A stretch of DNA of 64,000 bases from AC-32 sp963772975 (lineage in GTDB: Bacteria > Actinomycetota > Thermoleophilia > Gaiellales > Gaiellaceae), in contig CAVYZH010000002.1 of assembly GCA_963772975.1 (NCBI GenBank), forward strand, positions 248,001 to 312,000, written 5' to 3'. Position numbers and translations under genes: made by a program. Below, in pieces: positions 33,834 to 43,000 of this stretch; positions within the stretch are counted from its first letter, which is position 1; each line of letters opens with the position of its first letter. Below the pieces are notes generated by a model that was not told the DNA's origin, ran no database searches, and saw only the letters and a program-made list of their open reading frames with translations.

Positions 33834-34475
33834 CTAGGCCGCCTTCCTCGCCCTGATCACGATCTTCGTATCCGTGTAGCCGCCCTGGGCGTCGATACGG
33901 TTGCCGAGCAGCTCCCTGGTTCGCTCGCGCTCGGCGCCGGTGCAGCCGGTCCGGTCGCACCAGGCGCCGAAATCGCGCCGCTTTTTCTGGAGCTTGACTT
34001 CCTCGACACCGAGGCCCGCATCCTCGAGAAACGAACTCCACTCCTGCTCCGAGTACGAGCGAACGTGCGTCGGGTCGTGCAGCCGCTCGGCCTCCTCGAC
34101 TTCCTCGCTGTCGTACAGCGTGTCCTCGATGAGCACGACCCGCCCGGCGACGCGCGCCATCTCGCCGATTGCGGCGCGAATGTCCGCGAAGTGGTGCGGA
34201 GCGATTCGCGTCGCAACCGTGTCGAAGCTCCCGTCCGCAAAGGGGATGTGCTCCGCGGATGCGAGGACGTCGGCACGCATACCGGGCGCCGGATCGAGTG
34301 TTATCACTTCGAACCCCTGCTCTCGAAGACGCCGCGCGACGTGTCCGCCGCCTGTCGCCACGTCCAGTGCCGTCTTCCCCTCCGCCCATGAGACGAGCAG
34401 ATCGAGGTCGCGACCCTCGCGGTGCGTATCGCTCTCGACGTACGCCTCAGCACGCTCAGACCAGAGGTCCGTCAT
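33834..34475 (-). CDS. Class I SAM-dependent methyltransferase between sucC and sucD
   Basis: 213 residues. Motif I is ALDVATGGGHVARRL (about 37-51), with the acidic LDPAPGM loop and RIAPHHFADI resembling UbiE-like small-molecule methyltransferases. Its ATG overlaps the sucC TGA (ATGA) and its TAG abuts the sucD ATG, so it is translationally locked into the sucC-sucD operon. Such an insertion is unusual; substrate is unknown. Confidence 0.9.
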   Translation of the reverse strand: MTDLWSERAEAYVESDTHREGRDLDLLVSWAEGKTALDVATGGGHVARRLREQGFEVITLDPAPGMRADVLASAEHIPFADGSFDTVATRIAPHHFADIRAAIGEMARVAGRVVLIEDTLYDSEEVEEAERLHDPTHVRSYSEQEWSSFLEDAGLGVEEVKLQKKRRDFGAWCDRTGCTGAERERTRELLGNRIDAQGGYTDTKIVIRARKAA

Positions 34476-35614
34476 GCCGCAAGCTCTACGGCTCGGCGGG
34501 CGGCCTCGAGCATGGTCGCCTCCGTGTGCAGGTTTGGTGGCGCCGCGTCAGCCAGGATCTGCCGCCCCTCCTCCGCGTTCGTGCCGTCGAGGCGCACGAC
34601 GATCGGCTGCTCGATCGGCAGCTGCTCGAGCGCCTGCAGGATCCCGCGCGCCACCTCGTCGCCCCGGGTGATCCCGCCGAAGATGTTGAAGAAGATCGAG
34701 CGCACCTGCGGGTCAGCCGTGATCACCTCGAGCGCGTCGACCACGCCCTGCGCGTCGCCGCCGCCACCGAGGTCACAGAAGTTCGCGGGCCGCCCGCCGG
34801 CGAGCGCGATCACGTCGAGGGTGGACATCACGAGCCCGGCGCCGTTGCCGAGGATCCCGACCTCGCCGTCGAGCTTCACGTAGGTGACGCCCTTCTCGCG
34901 GGCCGCGCGCTCCTCGGGAGGGTAGGCCTCGAGGTCGCGCATCTCGGCGATGTCCGGGTGCTGGTAGAGCGCGTTGTCGTCGACCGTGAACTTCGAGTCG
35001 AGCGCGCGGATCTCCCCCTCGGGCGTGACGATCAGCGGGTTGATCTCACAGAGCATCGCGTCGCTCTCGACGAAGCAACGGTAGAGCTTGCCGATGATGT
35101 CGAGCAGCTGCTTCTGCTCGTTCGGGTCCTCGATGCCGGCGCCGTAGATCAGGCGCCGCGCCTGGTAGGGCTGGTAGCCCTCGAGCGGGTCGACATGCAG
35201 CCGCGCGAGCGCGTCCGGGTTCTTCTCGGCGACCTCCTCGATCTCGACCCCACCCTCGGTCGTGAGCATCAGCAGCGACTGCTTCGCGCCGCGGTCGAAG
35301 GTGATCGAGAGGTAGTACTCCTTGGCGATCTCCGAGGCCTGCTCGATCCAGAGCTTGCGCACGACGTGGCCGTTGATGTCGAGGCCGAGGATCTCGTCGG
35401 CCTTGCGTTCGGCGTCGTCGGGGTCGTCGGCGAGCTTGATCCCGCCCGCCTTGCCGCGGCCGCCGGTCAGCACCTGCGCCTTGACGACGACCTGCCCGCC
35501 GATCTCCTCCGAGGCCGCGCGAGCCTCTTGCGGAGTCGCCGCGAGCCGGCCTTTCGAGGTCGGAATCCCGAAGCGCGCGAAGAGCTCCTTGCCCTGGTAC
35601 TCGTAGAGGTCCAC
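34472..35614 (-). CDS. sucC: Succinyl-CoA ligase beta subunit
   Basis: 380 residues. N-terminal MDLYEYQGKELFARFGIP, ATP-grasp residues VVKAQVLTGGRGKAGG, and NIFGGITRGDEVARGI with GNGAGLVMSTLD in the C-terminal CoA ligase domain. It forms a heterodimer with SucD. GTG 35614 lies 9 nt after TAGAGT on the minus strand. The operon continues with the methyltransferase and sucD. Confidence 0.95.
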   Translation of the reverse strand: MDLYEYQGKELFARFGIPTSKGRLAATPQEARAASEEIGGQVVVKAQVLTGGRGKAGGIKLADDPDDAERKADEILGLDINGHVVRKLWIEQASEIAKEYYLSITFDRGAKQSLLMLTTEGGVEIEEVAEKNPDALARLHVDPLEGYQPYQARRLIYGAGIEDPNEQKQLLDIIGKLYRCFVESDAMLCEINPLIVTPEGEIRALDSKFTVDDNALYQHPDIAEMRDLEAYPPEERAAREKGVTYVKLDGEVGILGNGAGLVMSTLDVIALAGGRPANFCDLGGGGDAQGVVDALEVITADPQVRSIFFNIFGGITRGDEVARGILQALEQLPIEQPIVVRLDGTNAEEGRQILADAAPPNLHTEATMLEAARRAVELAA

Positions 35615-35626
35615 CGGCGCGGGACT

Positions 35627-37393
35627 CTAACTGCCGTCGACCACCACGCAGACCACCTGCCCGTTGGTCACCGCCTGGCCCGGCTCGACCGAGAGCTCGG
35701 TGACGACGCCGGCACGATGGGCGGTGATCTCGTTCTCCATCTTCATCGCCTCGACGATGCAGATCACCTGGCCCGCGTCGACCTCGTCGCCCTCCGCGAC
35801 CTCGACGGCCAGCACCGTGCCCTGCATCGGCGACACGACGGCGTCCTTTGCCCCGGTGTGCGCACCGCCTGCGACACGCTCGCGGCGCCGGCGCGCGAGC
35901 TCGGCGTAGGGCGGCTCCGGGACGAGCGCCTCGACCTCGTAGCGCCGGCCGTCCAGCTCGAGGGTCAGATGGCGGGCGCGGGTTGCCGCTCCGTCCAGCG
36001 CCGCCGGAGCCGGCGCCTGCTGCCGAGACAGCTCCTGCGCACGCTCGGCCAGGTTCTCGGACTCCACGACCCCGTGACACGTGGCGCCTTCGACGAAGCA
36101 CGGATGCTCGAGCAGCGCCTGGTGGAAGCCGAGCAGTGTCGTGATGCCGCCGATCTCGTACTCGCCCAGGGCTCGCAACATCCGCCGGCGCGCGTGCTCG
36201 CGGTCGACGCCGTGGACGATCAGCTTGGCGACGAGCGGGTCGTACAGGTCGGGCACCTGCGAACCAGCGACGACACCGGAGTCGACGCGAACGCCCGGCC
36301 CGCCCGGCTCCCGGTAGCTCGTGATCCTCCCCGGGCTCGGCAGGAAGCCGTTGGACGGATCCTCGGCGTTGATCCGGCACTCGAGCGCGTGTCCGGTCAG
36401 GCGGACGTCCTCCTGGCGCAGCCAGAGCGGCTCCCCGGCCGCGATCAGCACCTGCTCGCGGATCAAGTCGAGGCCGGTGACCACCTCGGTGACGGTGTGC
36501 TCGACCTGGATACGGGTGTTCATCTCGAGGAAGAAGTACTCCCCGTCCTGCGAGAGGAGGCCTTCGATCGTCCCCGCGCTGCGGTAGCCGACCGCTCGGG
36601 CGGCCTCAACTGCGATCGCGCCGATCAGTGCGCGCAGCTCCTCGTCCACCGCAGGCGACGGCGTCTCCTCGACGAGCTTCTGGTGACGACGCTGGATCGT
36701 GCAATCGCGCTCGCCGAGGTGAATCACGTTCCCGTGACCGTCGGCGAGCACCTGGACCTCCACGTGGCGCGGGTCCACGAGATAGCGCTCGACGTAGACG
36801 GTCGAGTCGGCGAAGTAGGCCTGCCCCTCGCGCTGAGCCGACTCGAACGCACGCTCCGCCTCGTCGGGGCCTTGCACGACCTTCAGGCCCTTGCCGCCGC
36901 CGCCCGCCGCCGCCTTGATCGCAAGCGGCCAGCCGAGCTCGTCGCCGAGCCGGAGCACCTCTTCGGCGGAGGTGACCGGCTCGGTCGTCCCCGGAACGAC
37001 GGGAACGCCCGCGGCGGCCATGCGCTCGCGGGCGGCGGTCTTCGAGCCCATCACGTCGATCGCCTCGGCCGGCGGGCCGATCCAGACGAGCCCCGCGCCG
37101 GCGACGGCGCGCGCGAAGCCGGCGGTCTCGGCCAGGAAGCCGTAACCCGGATGCAGCGCCTCCGCTCCCGCGCGTTGGGCAGCCTCCAGCAGGCGCTCCT
37201 GGTCGAGGTAGCTCTGGGCCGCCGGCCCGGGCCCGACGAGATAGGCCTCGTCGGCGACCTGAACGTGCAACGAGCCCCGGTCGACCTCCGAGTAGACGGC
37301 GACCGTCCCGATTCCGAGCTCGCGCAGGGTCCGGAAGATCCGGACGGCGATCTCGCCACGGTTCGCCACGAGGACTTTCGAGAAGACGGCCAT
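35627..37393 (-). CDS. Biotin carboxylase/carboxyl-carrier fusion (acetyl/propionyl-CoA carboxylase alpha)
   Basis: 588 residues from ATG 37393; the extra 8 upstream codons are not needed. Residues 1-450: biotin carboxylase (FSKVLVANRGEIAVRIF, GGGGKGLKVV, FLEMNTRIQVEHTVTE). The last 70: biotin carrier with the biotinyl Lys in EAMKMENE. It carboxylates biotin with bicarbonate and ATP; the partner beta subunit is likely the gene at 41356. Its start is only 22 bp from divergent pgsA. Confidence 0.95.
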   Translation of the reverse strand: MAVFSKVLVANRGEIAVRIFRTLRELGIGTVAVYSEVDRGSLHVQVADEAYLVGPGPAAQSYLDQERLLEAAQRAGAEALHPGYGFLAETAGFARAVAGAGLVWIGPPAEAIDVMGSKTAARERMAAAGVPVVPGTTEPVTSAEEVLRLGDELGWPLAIKAAAGGGGKGLKVVQGPDEAERAFESAQREGQAYFADSTVYVERYLVDPRHVEVQVLADGHGNVIHLGERDCTIQRRHQKLVEETPSPAVDEELRALIGAIAVEAARAVGYRSAGTIEGLLSQDGEYFFLEMNTRIQVEHTVTEVVTGLDLIREQVLIAAGEPLWLRQEDVRLTGHALECRINAEDPSNGFLPSPGRITSYREPGGPGVRVDSGVVAGSQVPDLYDPLVAKLIVHGVDREHARRRMLRALGEYEIGGITTLLGFHQALLEHPCFVEGATCHGVVESENLAERAQELSRQQAPAPAALDGAATRARHLTLELDGRRYEVEALVPEPPYAELARRRRERVAGGAHTGAKDAVVSPMQGTVLAVEVAEGDEVDAGQVICIVEAMKMENEITAHRAGVVTELSVEPGQAVTNGQVVCVVVDGS

Positions 37394-37415
37394 CGCGCGC
37401 GTATTCTCCCTGCGC

Positions 37416-37961
37416 ATGACGTTCGCGGATCAGTTGACGCTCGTGCGCATTCTGGCGGTGCCGGTCGTGATCGTCCTGTTCGTCGCGAGCTTCGACGACC
37501 ACTACTGGTGGGCGACCGGCGTCTTCATCGCGGCGATGACGACGGACTGGTTCGATGGGCGGGTCGCACGGCGATACGGCTACTCCTCGGCGCTCGGCTC
37601 GCTGCTCGACCCGGTCGCGGACAAGGTACTCGTGCTGACCTTCCTGATCCTGCTGGTCGACGACGGCGTCTTCCCCGGCTGGATGGTCGCCCTGATCGTC
37701 GCGCGCGAGTTCCTCGTCTCCGGCCTGCGGCTCGCAGCGCTCGAGCGAGGCGTCGTCATGCAGGCACGCGACCTGGGGAAGCTGAAGACGTGGTCGCAGG
37801 CAACCGCGGCCGCGATCGGCGGGTTCGCCGCCGCCGGCGCGTGGGACAAGGAAGTAGCGTGGTGGGCGCTGCTCGTCGCGCTCGCGCTGACGTGGCTCTC
37901 CGCGCTCGACTACGCGCGCGTCGCGCCCGGACTGCTGCGCGGCAGGCCTGTGTCGGCCTGA
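37416..37961 (+). CDS. pgsA: CDP-alcohol phosphatidyltransferase (phosphatidylglycerophosphate synthase-like)
   Basis: 181 residues. The family motif D-x2-DG-x2-AR-x8-G-x3-D-x3-D is seen in TDWFDGRVARR and SLLDPVADK. Several membrane segments follow. It transfers phosphatidyl groups to an alcohol such as glycerol 3-phosphate in phospholipid synthesis. ATG 37416 lies 8 nt after TATTCT (37402-37407). The final 52 nt overlap the convergent small gene. Confidence 0.9.
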   Translation: MTFADQLTLVRILAVPVVIVLFVASFDDHYWWATGVFIAAMTTDWFDGRVARRYGYSSALGSLLDPVADKVLVLTFLILLVDDGVFPGWMVALIVAREFLVSGLRLAALERGVVMQARDLGKLKTWSQATAAAIGGFAAAGAWDKEVAWWALLVALALTWLSALDYARVAPGLLRGRPVSA

Positions 37962-38110
37962 TCGTCGTCCTCGCCGACGTTCTCGAGCACCCCGCGTAGG
38001 CGCCATCCGCTCCGGTAGGCAGGCGGCAGCGAATCGCGCAAAAGCAGCGCCTCGACGGCCGCCAGCACGGCGTCGCGCTCCTCGGGCTCAGGCGTGATCC
38101 GAACTTCCAC
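37910..38110 (-). CDS. Small acyl-CoA carboxylase epsilon-like protein
   Basis: 66 residues from GTG 38110. MEVRITPEPEERDAVLAAVE and the PPAYRSGWRLRG patch match the short epsilon subunits that stimulate actinobacterial acyl-CoA carboxylases. Carboxylase alpha and beta genes flank this locus on the same strand. The C-terminal 17 codons overlap pgsA and are low-complexity, so the true end is uncertain. Confidence 0.6.
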   Translation of the reverse strand: MEVRITPEPEERDAVLAAVEALLLRDSLPPAYRSGWRLRGVLENVGEDDDQADTGLPRSSPGATRA

Positions 38111-38119
38111 GCCGGCAGA

Positions 38120-38148
38120 CTAAAGCTGCGGCGGCGCCCGGACGATAC
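38120..38148 (+). promoter_or_regulatory. Sigma-28/WhiG-like promoter for the NlpC/P60 gene
   Basis: CTAAAG (38120-38125), 15-nt spacer, GACGATAC (38141-38148), ending 9 nt before ATG 38158. CTAAA is the canonical -35 of FliA/SigD-type sigma factors. Same layout as 9278 and 44201. Confidence 0.65.
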
Positions 38149-38157
38149 GAACCGTGG

Positions 38158-39222
38158 ATGAGCCGCCTCATCACCATCCTCGGCTGCTGCGCGCTCCTTG
38201 CCACTCCCTCGGCGTTCGCCGGGCTGCCCGGCGACGGGGGCGGTCACTCTTCCAAGACCAGCCGCTCGACCGCTTCGTGGGCCCAGCCCGAGATCCGCAC
38301 CGTCGTCCAGCACGGGCTGATGGCCAAGACGGTCACGGCGTTCCGTGCGGACGACACCCTGACCCAGGGCGAGCTTGCCGCGGTCGTTGCGGGGCTCACC
38401 AAGCATTCGGCCGGCACGGTCGCCACCCCCGGTGCCGCGGTCACCGTCACCCAGCTCGACGCACGCCTCGTCCGTGCACTGGGCCTTTCCGACGCGGCCG
38501 CCGCCTTTGCCGCGGGTGCCCAGGCGGCCGGGCTCGCGACACCCTCCCGCTTCGGCACGGAGACGGTCGCGCGGCTGCTCGGGCTGCGTACGAACCATCC
38601 CGCGGCCCACGACGACCTCGAGCTGCTGCCCACCGACCCCGCCACCCGCGCCGAGACTGCGTACTCCGTCGCGCAGATCCTGCGCTTCAAGGGCTGGGAG
38701 ACGCAGTTCGTCGAGGACGCGGCGGCCACGTTCGAGCTTCCACAGCTCGGCGTCTGGCAGACGCGTGTGCTGAACACGGCCGTCCGCTTCGTCGGCTTCC
38801 CCTACGTCTGGGGCGGCACGAGCGAGAAGGCCGAGGCACCGTTCGGCGTCCAGGCGCACGGGGGCTTCGACTGCTCCGGCTTCATCTGGCGCGTCTACAA
38901 GCTGCAGGCCTATCCCGGCGGCGCCGCGCTGGCCCCCACGCTCAAGGGACGCACGACCTACCAGATGAGCGGCGAGGTCGGGCCCGCGAAGCGGATCGGC
39001 TTCGCCAAGCTCGCTCCCGGAGACGTGCTCTTCTTCGGACCGGCGGGCCCGCGCTCGAAGCCGGCCTCGATCGGCCACACCGGGGTCTACCTCGGCGGCG
39101 GCTGGATGATCCATTCGTCGGCCCAGGGCGTGGCCGTGACTCCGCTCACCGGCTGGTACCGCCAGCAGTTCGCCTGGGCACGCCGGCCGCTGGCCGAAGC
39201 CGGCCTGATCGTCTCCCGCTAG
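38158..39222 (+). CDS. Secreted NlpC/P60 peptidoglycan hydrolase with SLH-like N-terminus
   Basis: 354 residues. Signal peptide (TILGCCALLATPSAFAG). Residues about 41-80 (WAQPEIRTVVQHGLMA, FRADDTLTQGELAAVV) and 93-150 resemble SLH domains that hold proteins on the cell wall. The C-terminal NlpC/P60 domain has Cys239 (FDCSGF), His307 (GHTGVYLG) and a third polar residue near His319. It cleaves peptidoglycan stem peptides. Promoter class suggests control with c-di-GMP genes. Confidence 0.9.
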   Translation: MSRLITILGCCALLATPSAFAGLPGDGGGHSSKTSRSTASWAQPEIRTVVQHGLMAKTVTAFRADDTLTQGELAAVVAGLTKHSAGTVATPGAAVTVTQLDARLVRALGLSDAAAAFAAGAQAAGLATPSRFGTETVARLLGLRTNHPAAHDDLELLPTDPATRAETAYSVAQILRFKGWETQFVEDAAATFELPQLGVWQTRVLNTAVRFVGFPYVWGGTSEKAEAPFGVQAHGGFDCSGFIWRVYKLQAYPGGAALAPTLKGRTTYQMSGEVGPAKRIGFAKLAPGDVLFFGPAGPRSKPASIGHTGVYLGGGWMIHSSAQGVAVTPLTGWYRQQFAWARRPLAEAGLIVSR

Positions 39223-39244
39223 CTCCGGACTGACCCAACGGAGG

Positions 39245-39262
39245 ATCACCCTTCCGGGTGAT
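39245..39262. terminator. Short hairpin after the NlpC/P60 gene
   Basis: ATCACCC-TTCC-GGGTGAT, a perfect 7-bp stem 22 nt after the stop codon. No U-tract; it could also be an operator for the downstream pair. Confidence 0.4.
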
Positions 39263-39328
39263 GTGACGGCAGGCACCAGCATCGAGACTTGTCGGCGTCC
39301 TGCTAGCACTTCGGGGAGGTTGACGTTG

Positions 39329-39433
39329 TTGCACTGGAGCCCACGAGTCGTTGCTTTGGTCGCCGTCCTTGCGCTGGTCTTGATCGCGCTGGGAGGCCTG
39401 GCCGAAGAGCTCACCTACAACCTCTACTGGTAA
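39329..39433 (+). CDS. Tiny single-pass membrane protein
   Basis: 34 residues, TTG start placed by GGGGAGG (39313-39319); TTG 39326 is an in-frame alternative. One hydrophobic helix (VVALVAVLALVLIALGG) is followed by a polar tail ending YNLYW. It lies 7 nt before the GGDEF/HD-GYP gene and is probably co-transcribed. Similar short proteins ending in YNLYW occur in actinobacteria; role unknown. Confidence 0.55.
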   Translation: MHWSPRVVALVAVLALVLIALGGLAEELTYNLYW

Positions 39434-39440
39434 GCGTGTA

Positions 39441-41252
39441 ATGACACACCGCGTCTTGCCGCCGACGCGCGTCCTTGCAGTCATCGCCCCGGTCTGCGTT
39501 GCAGGCTTCGGCGTTGCGTGTGCCGCTGCGATCTCGTTCGCGGTCACGCCACACCAGACCGCGACGATCCTCGGGCTTGCGGCGCTGCTCAGCGCCTCGA
39601 CCCTGGCCGACCGCTTTCCAGTCCCGGTCGAGGGCATCGACACCGGCGGCGTCTCGCTCTCGTTTGTCTTCGGCGTCGCCTCGATCGTGCTCTTCGGCTG
39701 GGCCGCGGGCCTGATCGTCGTCTGTCTCCCGCCCGCGATCACGCAAGTGCTCGAGCGGCGGCCGGCGATGCGCGTCGCCTACAACGTTTCGGTCGTCGCG
39801 CTCGCGGCGACCGCCGCGGGCGCAGTGTCGTCGCCCCTGAGCCCCGATGGTGCCGGCGGCGTGCTCGCCCGCGTGGGCGCCGCCGCCTCGGCCCAGTACA
39901 CGGTCAACCTGCTGCTGATCACGGCGGTCGTGGCGGTCAGCGCGCGCCGCTCGCTGTTCTCGCTGGCGAAGACGAACATCCGCGTCACGGTCGTCCCTTT
40001 CTCGCTGATGGCCTCCGCTGCACTGATGCTCGTGGTGCTCTGGGAACGCTCGCCGTTCCTCTCGGTCGCACTCGTGGGGCCGCTGCTCGCGATCCAGCTC
40101 TACCAGCGCGCGATCGTCGGGGCGCTGCGCGCGATGCGGCTCGCCCTCACCGACCCGCTCACGGGCCTCGGCAACCACCGCCATTTCCACGAACGGCTCG
40201 AGCGGGAGCTACGGCACGCTCAGGAGAAAAGTCTCCCGGTCACCCTTTGCCTCGTCGACGTCGACGACTTCAAGCGGATCAACGACCGCTTCGGCCACCC
40301 GGCGGGCGACCGGGTGCTCTCGCGGCTCGCCACGCGACTGCGGCAGACGGGCGAGGCGTTCCGGCTCGGCGGCGACGAGTTCGCGCTGCTCCTGCCCGGC
40401 TACGACGAGAACAGCGCGCTCACCGCGGCGGCGTCGGTCGTCGAGCGGATCGCGGCGCTCGAGCTCGAGCAGATCGGCTCCGTCACGGTCAGCGTGGGCG
40501 TCGCGACCTCGCCGGCACACGCAGGCGACCGCGACGAGCTGGTTCGCCTGGCCGACAGCGCGCTCTACTGGGCGAAGGAGTACGGCAAGAACCGCGTTCG
40601 CGCCTACCGGCCTGACGTGATCGAGCTCGCCGAGCTGAAGCGGCTCGCGAGCGGGCCGGACCGGGCTGCGCGCTTCCGAGCAGCGGCGAGCCTCGCCCGC
40701 GCCGTCGACGCGCGCGACGCCTACACCGGCAGCCACTCGCAACGCGTCGCCGAGCTCGCCGCGCGAACGGCCCGCCGGCTCGGGCTACCGGAGGAGGAGG
40801 TCGAGCTGACGCGCCTCGCGGCCAGCCTGCACGACCTCGGCAAGCTCGCCATTCCGGAGGAGATTCTGCGCAAGCCTGGACCGCTGACGGAGCCGGAGCG
40901 GATGGTGTTGGAGCGCCACCCGCAGATCGGGTTCCGGATGCTAGAGAGCCTGGGCGTGGATCCGGTCGCCGATTGGGTGCTTCATCACCACGAGCGCTGG
41001 GACGGGAGCGGCTACCCGGACGGGCTGCCCGGCGACCAGATCCCGCTCGGGGCACGGATCATCTTCGTCGCGGACGCCTACGACGCGATGACCTCGGAGC
41101 GGGTCTACCGCCGGCGGGTGCTCACGGAGCAGGCGGTCGCCGAGCTGCGGCGCTGCGCCGGCACCCAGTTCGACCCGGAGATCGTCGACGCCCTGGCCGA
41201 CGAGCTGGCCGTGAGCGAAGAGCCTCACCGCGTGGCCGCGGTCGCCTCGTAG
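39441..41252 (+). CDS. Membrane GGDEF + HD-GYP protein (c-di-GMP synthesis and breakdown)
   Basis: 603 residues. Five to seven membrane helices occupy residues 1-220. The GGDEF domain has an intact GGDEF motif (310-314) so diguanylate cyclase activity is possible; the inhibitory RxxD site five residues upstream is RQTG, so product inhibition is probably lost. The C-terminal HD-GYP domain has HD (His464-Asp465) and GSGYPDG (about 522-528), the c-di-GMP phosphodiesterase signature. A dual enzyme, direction unknown. Probably follows the tiny membrane gene in an operon. Confidence 0.92.
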   Translation: MTHRVLPPTRVLAVIAPVCVAGFGVACAAAISFAVTPHQTATILGLAALLSASTLADRFPVPVEGIDTGGVSLSFVFGVASIVLFGWAAGLIVVCLPPAITQVLERRPAMRVAYNVSVVALAATAAGAVSSPLSPDGAGGVLARVGAAASAQYTVNLLLITAVVAVSARRSLFSLAKTNIRVTVVPFSLMASAALMLVVLWERSPFLSVALVGPLLAIQLYQRAIVGALRAMRLALTDPLTGLGNHRHFHERLERELRHAQEKSLPVTLCLVDVDDFKRINDRFGHPAGDRVLSRLATRLRQTGEAFRLGGDEFALLLPGYDENSALTAAASVVERIAALELEQIGSVTVSVGVATSPAHAGDRDELVRLADSALYWAKEYGKNRVRAYRPDVIELAELKRLASGPDRAARFRAAASLARAVDARDAYTGSHSQRVAELAARTARRLGLPEEEVELTRLAASLHDLGKLAIPEEILRKPGPLTEPERMVLERHPQIGFRMLESLGVDPVADWVLHHHERWDGSGYPDGLPGDQIPLGARIIFVADAYDAMTSERVYRRRVLTEQAVAELRRCAGTQFDPEIVDALADELAVSEEPHRVAAVAS

Positions 41253-41355
41253 GCGTCACACATTCGTCACGGTCCGGCACAGACACGCGCGGAGCTCGCC
41301 GATACGCTCGCCTCGGGGAGGAGGCCGGGCGAACCGTAGCTAGACACGAAGCCGC

Positions 41356-42921
41356 CTAGAGCGGGATGTTCCCGTGCTTCCGCGGCGGGCGGCGCTCGCG
41401 CTTCGTCAGCGCGGTCTCGAGCGCGTCGGCGAGCACGGGCCGCGTGCGGCGCGGCTCGATCACGTCGTCCACATAGCCACGCTCGGCGGCGACGTACGGG
41501 TTCGCGAACCGGTCGCGGTAGTCCTCGATCAGCCCGGCCCGCCGCGCCTCGGCGTCGTCGGCCTCCTCGAGCTCACCGCGGAAGATGATGTTGACCGCGC
41601 CCTCCGGCCCCATCACGGCGACCTCGGCGGTCGGCCAGGCGAAGTTGAAGTCGGCGCCGATGTGCTTCGAGCTCATCACGTCGTACGCGCCGCCGTAGGC
41701 CTTGCGCGTGATCACCGCGAGCTTCGGCACCGTCGCCTCGGCGTAGGCGTAGAGCAGTTTCGCGCCGTGGCGGATGATCCCGCCCCACTCCTGCGCCGTA
41801 CCCGGCAGGAACCCGGGCACGTCGACGAAGGTGAGGAGCGGGATGTTGAAGGCGTCGCACGTGCGGACGAAGCGCGCGCCCTTCACCGACGAGTCGATGT
41901 CGAGCACGCCCGCGAGTGCCTTGGGCTGGTTGCCGACAACGCCGACGACGTGGCCGTTCAGCCGCGCGAAGCCGCAGATCAGGTTCTCCGCCCAGCGCTC
42001 GTGCACCTCCATGAACTCGCCGTCGTCGACCACCCGCCGCACGACGTTCTTCATGTCGTACGGCTTCGCCGGGTCGTCAGGGATCAGCGTGTCGAGCTCG
42101 GCGTCCTCGCGACCGGCCGGGTCCGATGGCTCCGAGTACGGCGGCGCGTCGACGTTGTTCTGCGGCAGGAACGAGAGCAGGTAGCGGGCGTCCTCGAGCG
42201 CCGCCTCCTCGTTGGGCGAGATGAACTGCGCGACCCCCGACTTCGACGCGTGGGTGACCGCGCCGCCGAGCTCTTCGAAGCTGACCTCCTCCCCCGTCAC
42301 CGTCTTCACCACGTCGGGACCGGTGATGAACATGTACGAGCTGCCCTCGACCATCAACACGAAGTCGGTGATCGCGGGCGAGTAGACGGCGCCGCCCGCG
42401 CACGGTCCCATGACCAAGCTGATCTGCGGGATCACGCCGGAGCACTGGACGTTGCGCCAGAAGATCTCCGCGTAGCCGGCGAGCGAGACGACTCCCTCCT
42501 GGATGCGCGCGCCGCCCGAGTCGTTGATCCCGATCACCGGGCACCCGAACTTCGCCGCCAGGTCCATCACCTTGCAGATCTTCTCGGCGAAGACCTCGCT
42601 CAGCGAGCCGCCGAAGACGGTGAAGTCCTGTGAGAAAACGAACACGCGCCGGCCGAAAATCGTCCCGTAGCCGGTGACGACCGCGTCCCCGTAGGGCCTC
42701 CGCTCTCGCATGCCGAACTCGGCCTCGCGGTGGCGGACGTAGCGGTCGAGCTCGACGAACGAGCCCGGGTCGAGCAGCTTCTCGACCCGTTCGCGCGCCA
42801 GCAGCTTGCCCTGCGAGCGCTGCCGCTCGACGGCCTTCTCGCTCCCCGCGTGCAGCGCCTGCTCGCGCAGCTCCTGTAGCCGGCGGAGCTTCGCCTCTGT
42901 CGAATCGGCCTCGGTCGCCAC
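41356..42921 (-). CDS. Acyl-CoA carboxylase beta (carboxyltransferase) subunit
   Basis: 521 residues from GTG 42921, 7 nt after TACATT. Carboxyltransferase N-domain (GKLLARERVEKLLDPGSF, VFSQDFTVFGGSL, NDSGGARIQEGV) and C-domain (DVPGFLPGTAQEWGGIIRHG, RKAYGGAYDVMSSKHIGADF) are complete. It transfers carboxyl from biotin to acetyl- or propionyl-CoA; partner is the alpha subunit at 35627. Substrate specificity cannot be judged. Confidence 0.95.
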   Translation of the reverse strand: MATEADSTEAKLRRLQELREQALHAGSEKAVERQRSQGKLLARERVEKLLDPGSFVELDRYVRHREAEFGMRERRPYGDAVVTGYGTIFGRRVFVFSQDFTVFGGSLSEVFAEKICKVMDLAAKFGCPVIGINDSGGARIQEGVVSLAGYAEIFWRNVQCSGVIPQISLVMGPCAGGAVYSPAITDFVLMVEGSSYMFITGPDVVKTVTGEEVSFEELGGAVTHASKSGVAQFISPNEEAALEDARYLLSFLPQNNVDAPPYSEPSDPAGREDAELDTLIPDDPAKPYDMKNVVRRVVDDGEFMEVHERWAENLICGFARLNGHVVGVVGNQPKALAGVLDIDSSVKGARFVRTCDAFNIPLLTFVDVPGFLPGTAQEWGGIIRHGAKLLYAYAEATVPKLAVITRKAYGGAYDVMSSKHIGADFNFAWPTAEVAVMGPEGAVNIIFRGELEEADDAEARRAGLIEDYRDRFANPYVAAERGYVDDVIEPRRTRPVLADALETALTKRERRPPRKHGNIPL

Positions 42922-43000
42922 GGCGGCGAATGTACCGCCTCACCCGAACGGGTGCCGCCCGGATCCCCTGGCCGGGGGACTCGGATTCAGGTCGGAGCGC

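Noticed and set aside
34169..37999. 1276-codon plus-strand open frame
   Set aside because: It lies antisense to sucC, methyltransferase and carboxylase; the composition is that of a GC-rich shadow frame.
41294..41309. GCCGATAC on the plus strand
   Set aside because: Its -35 position reads GCACAG, and no plus-strand gene follows before the convergent carboxylase gene.
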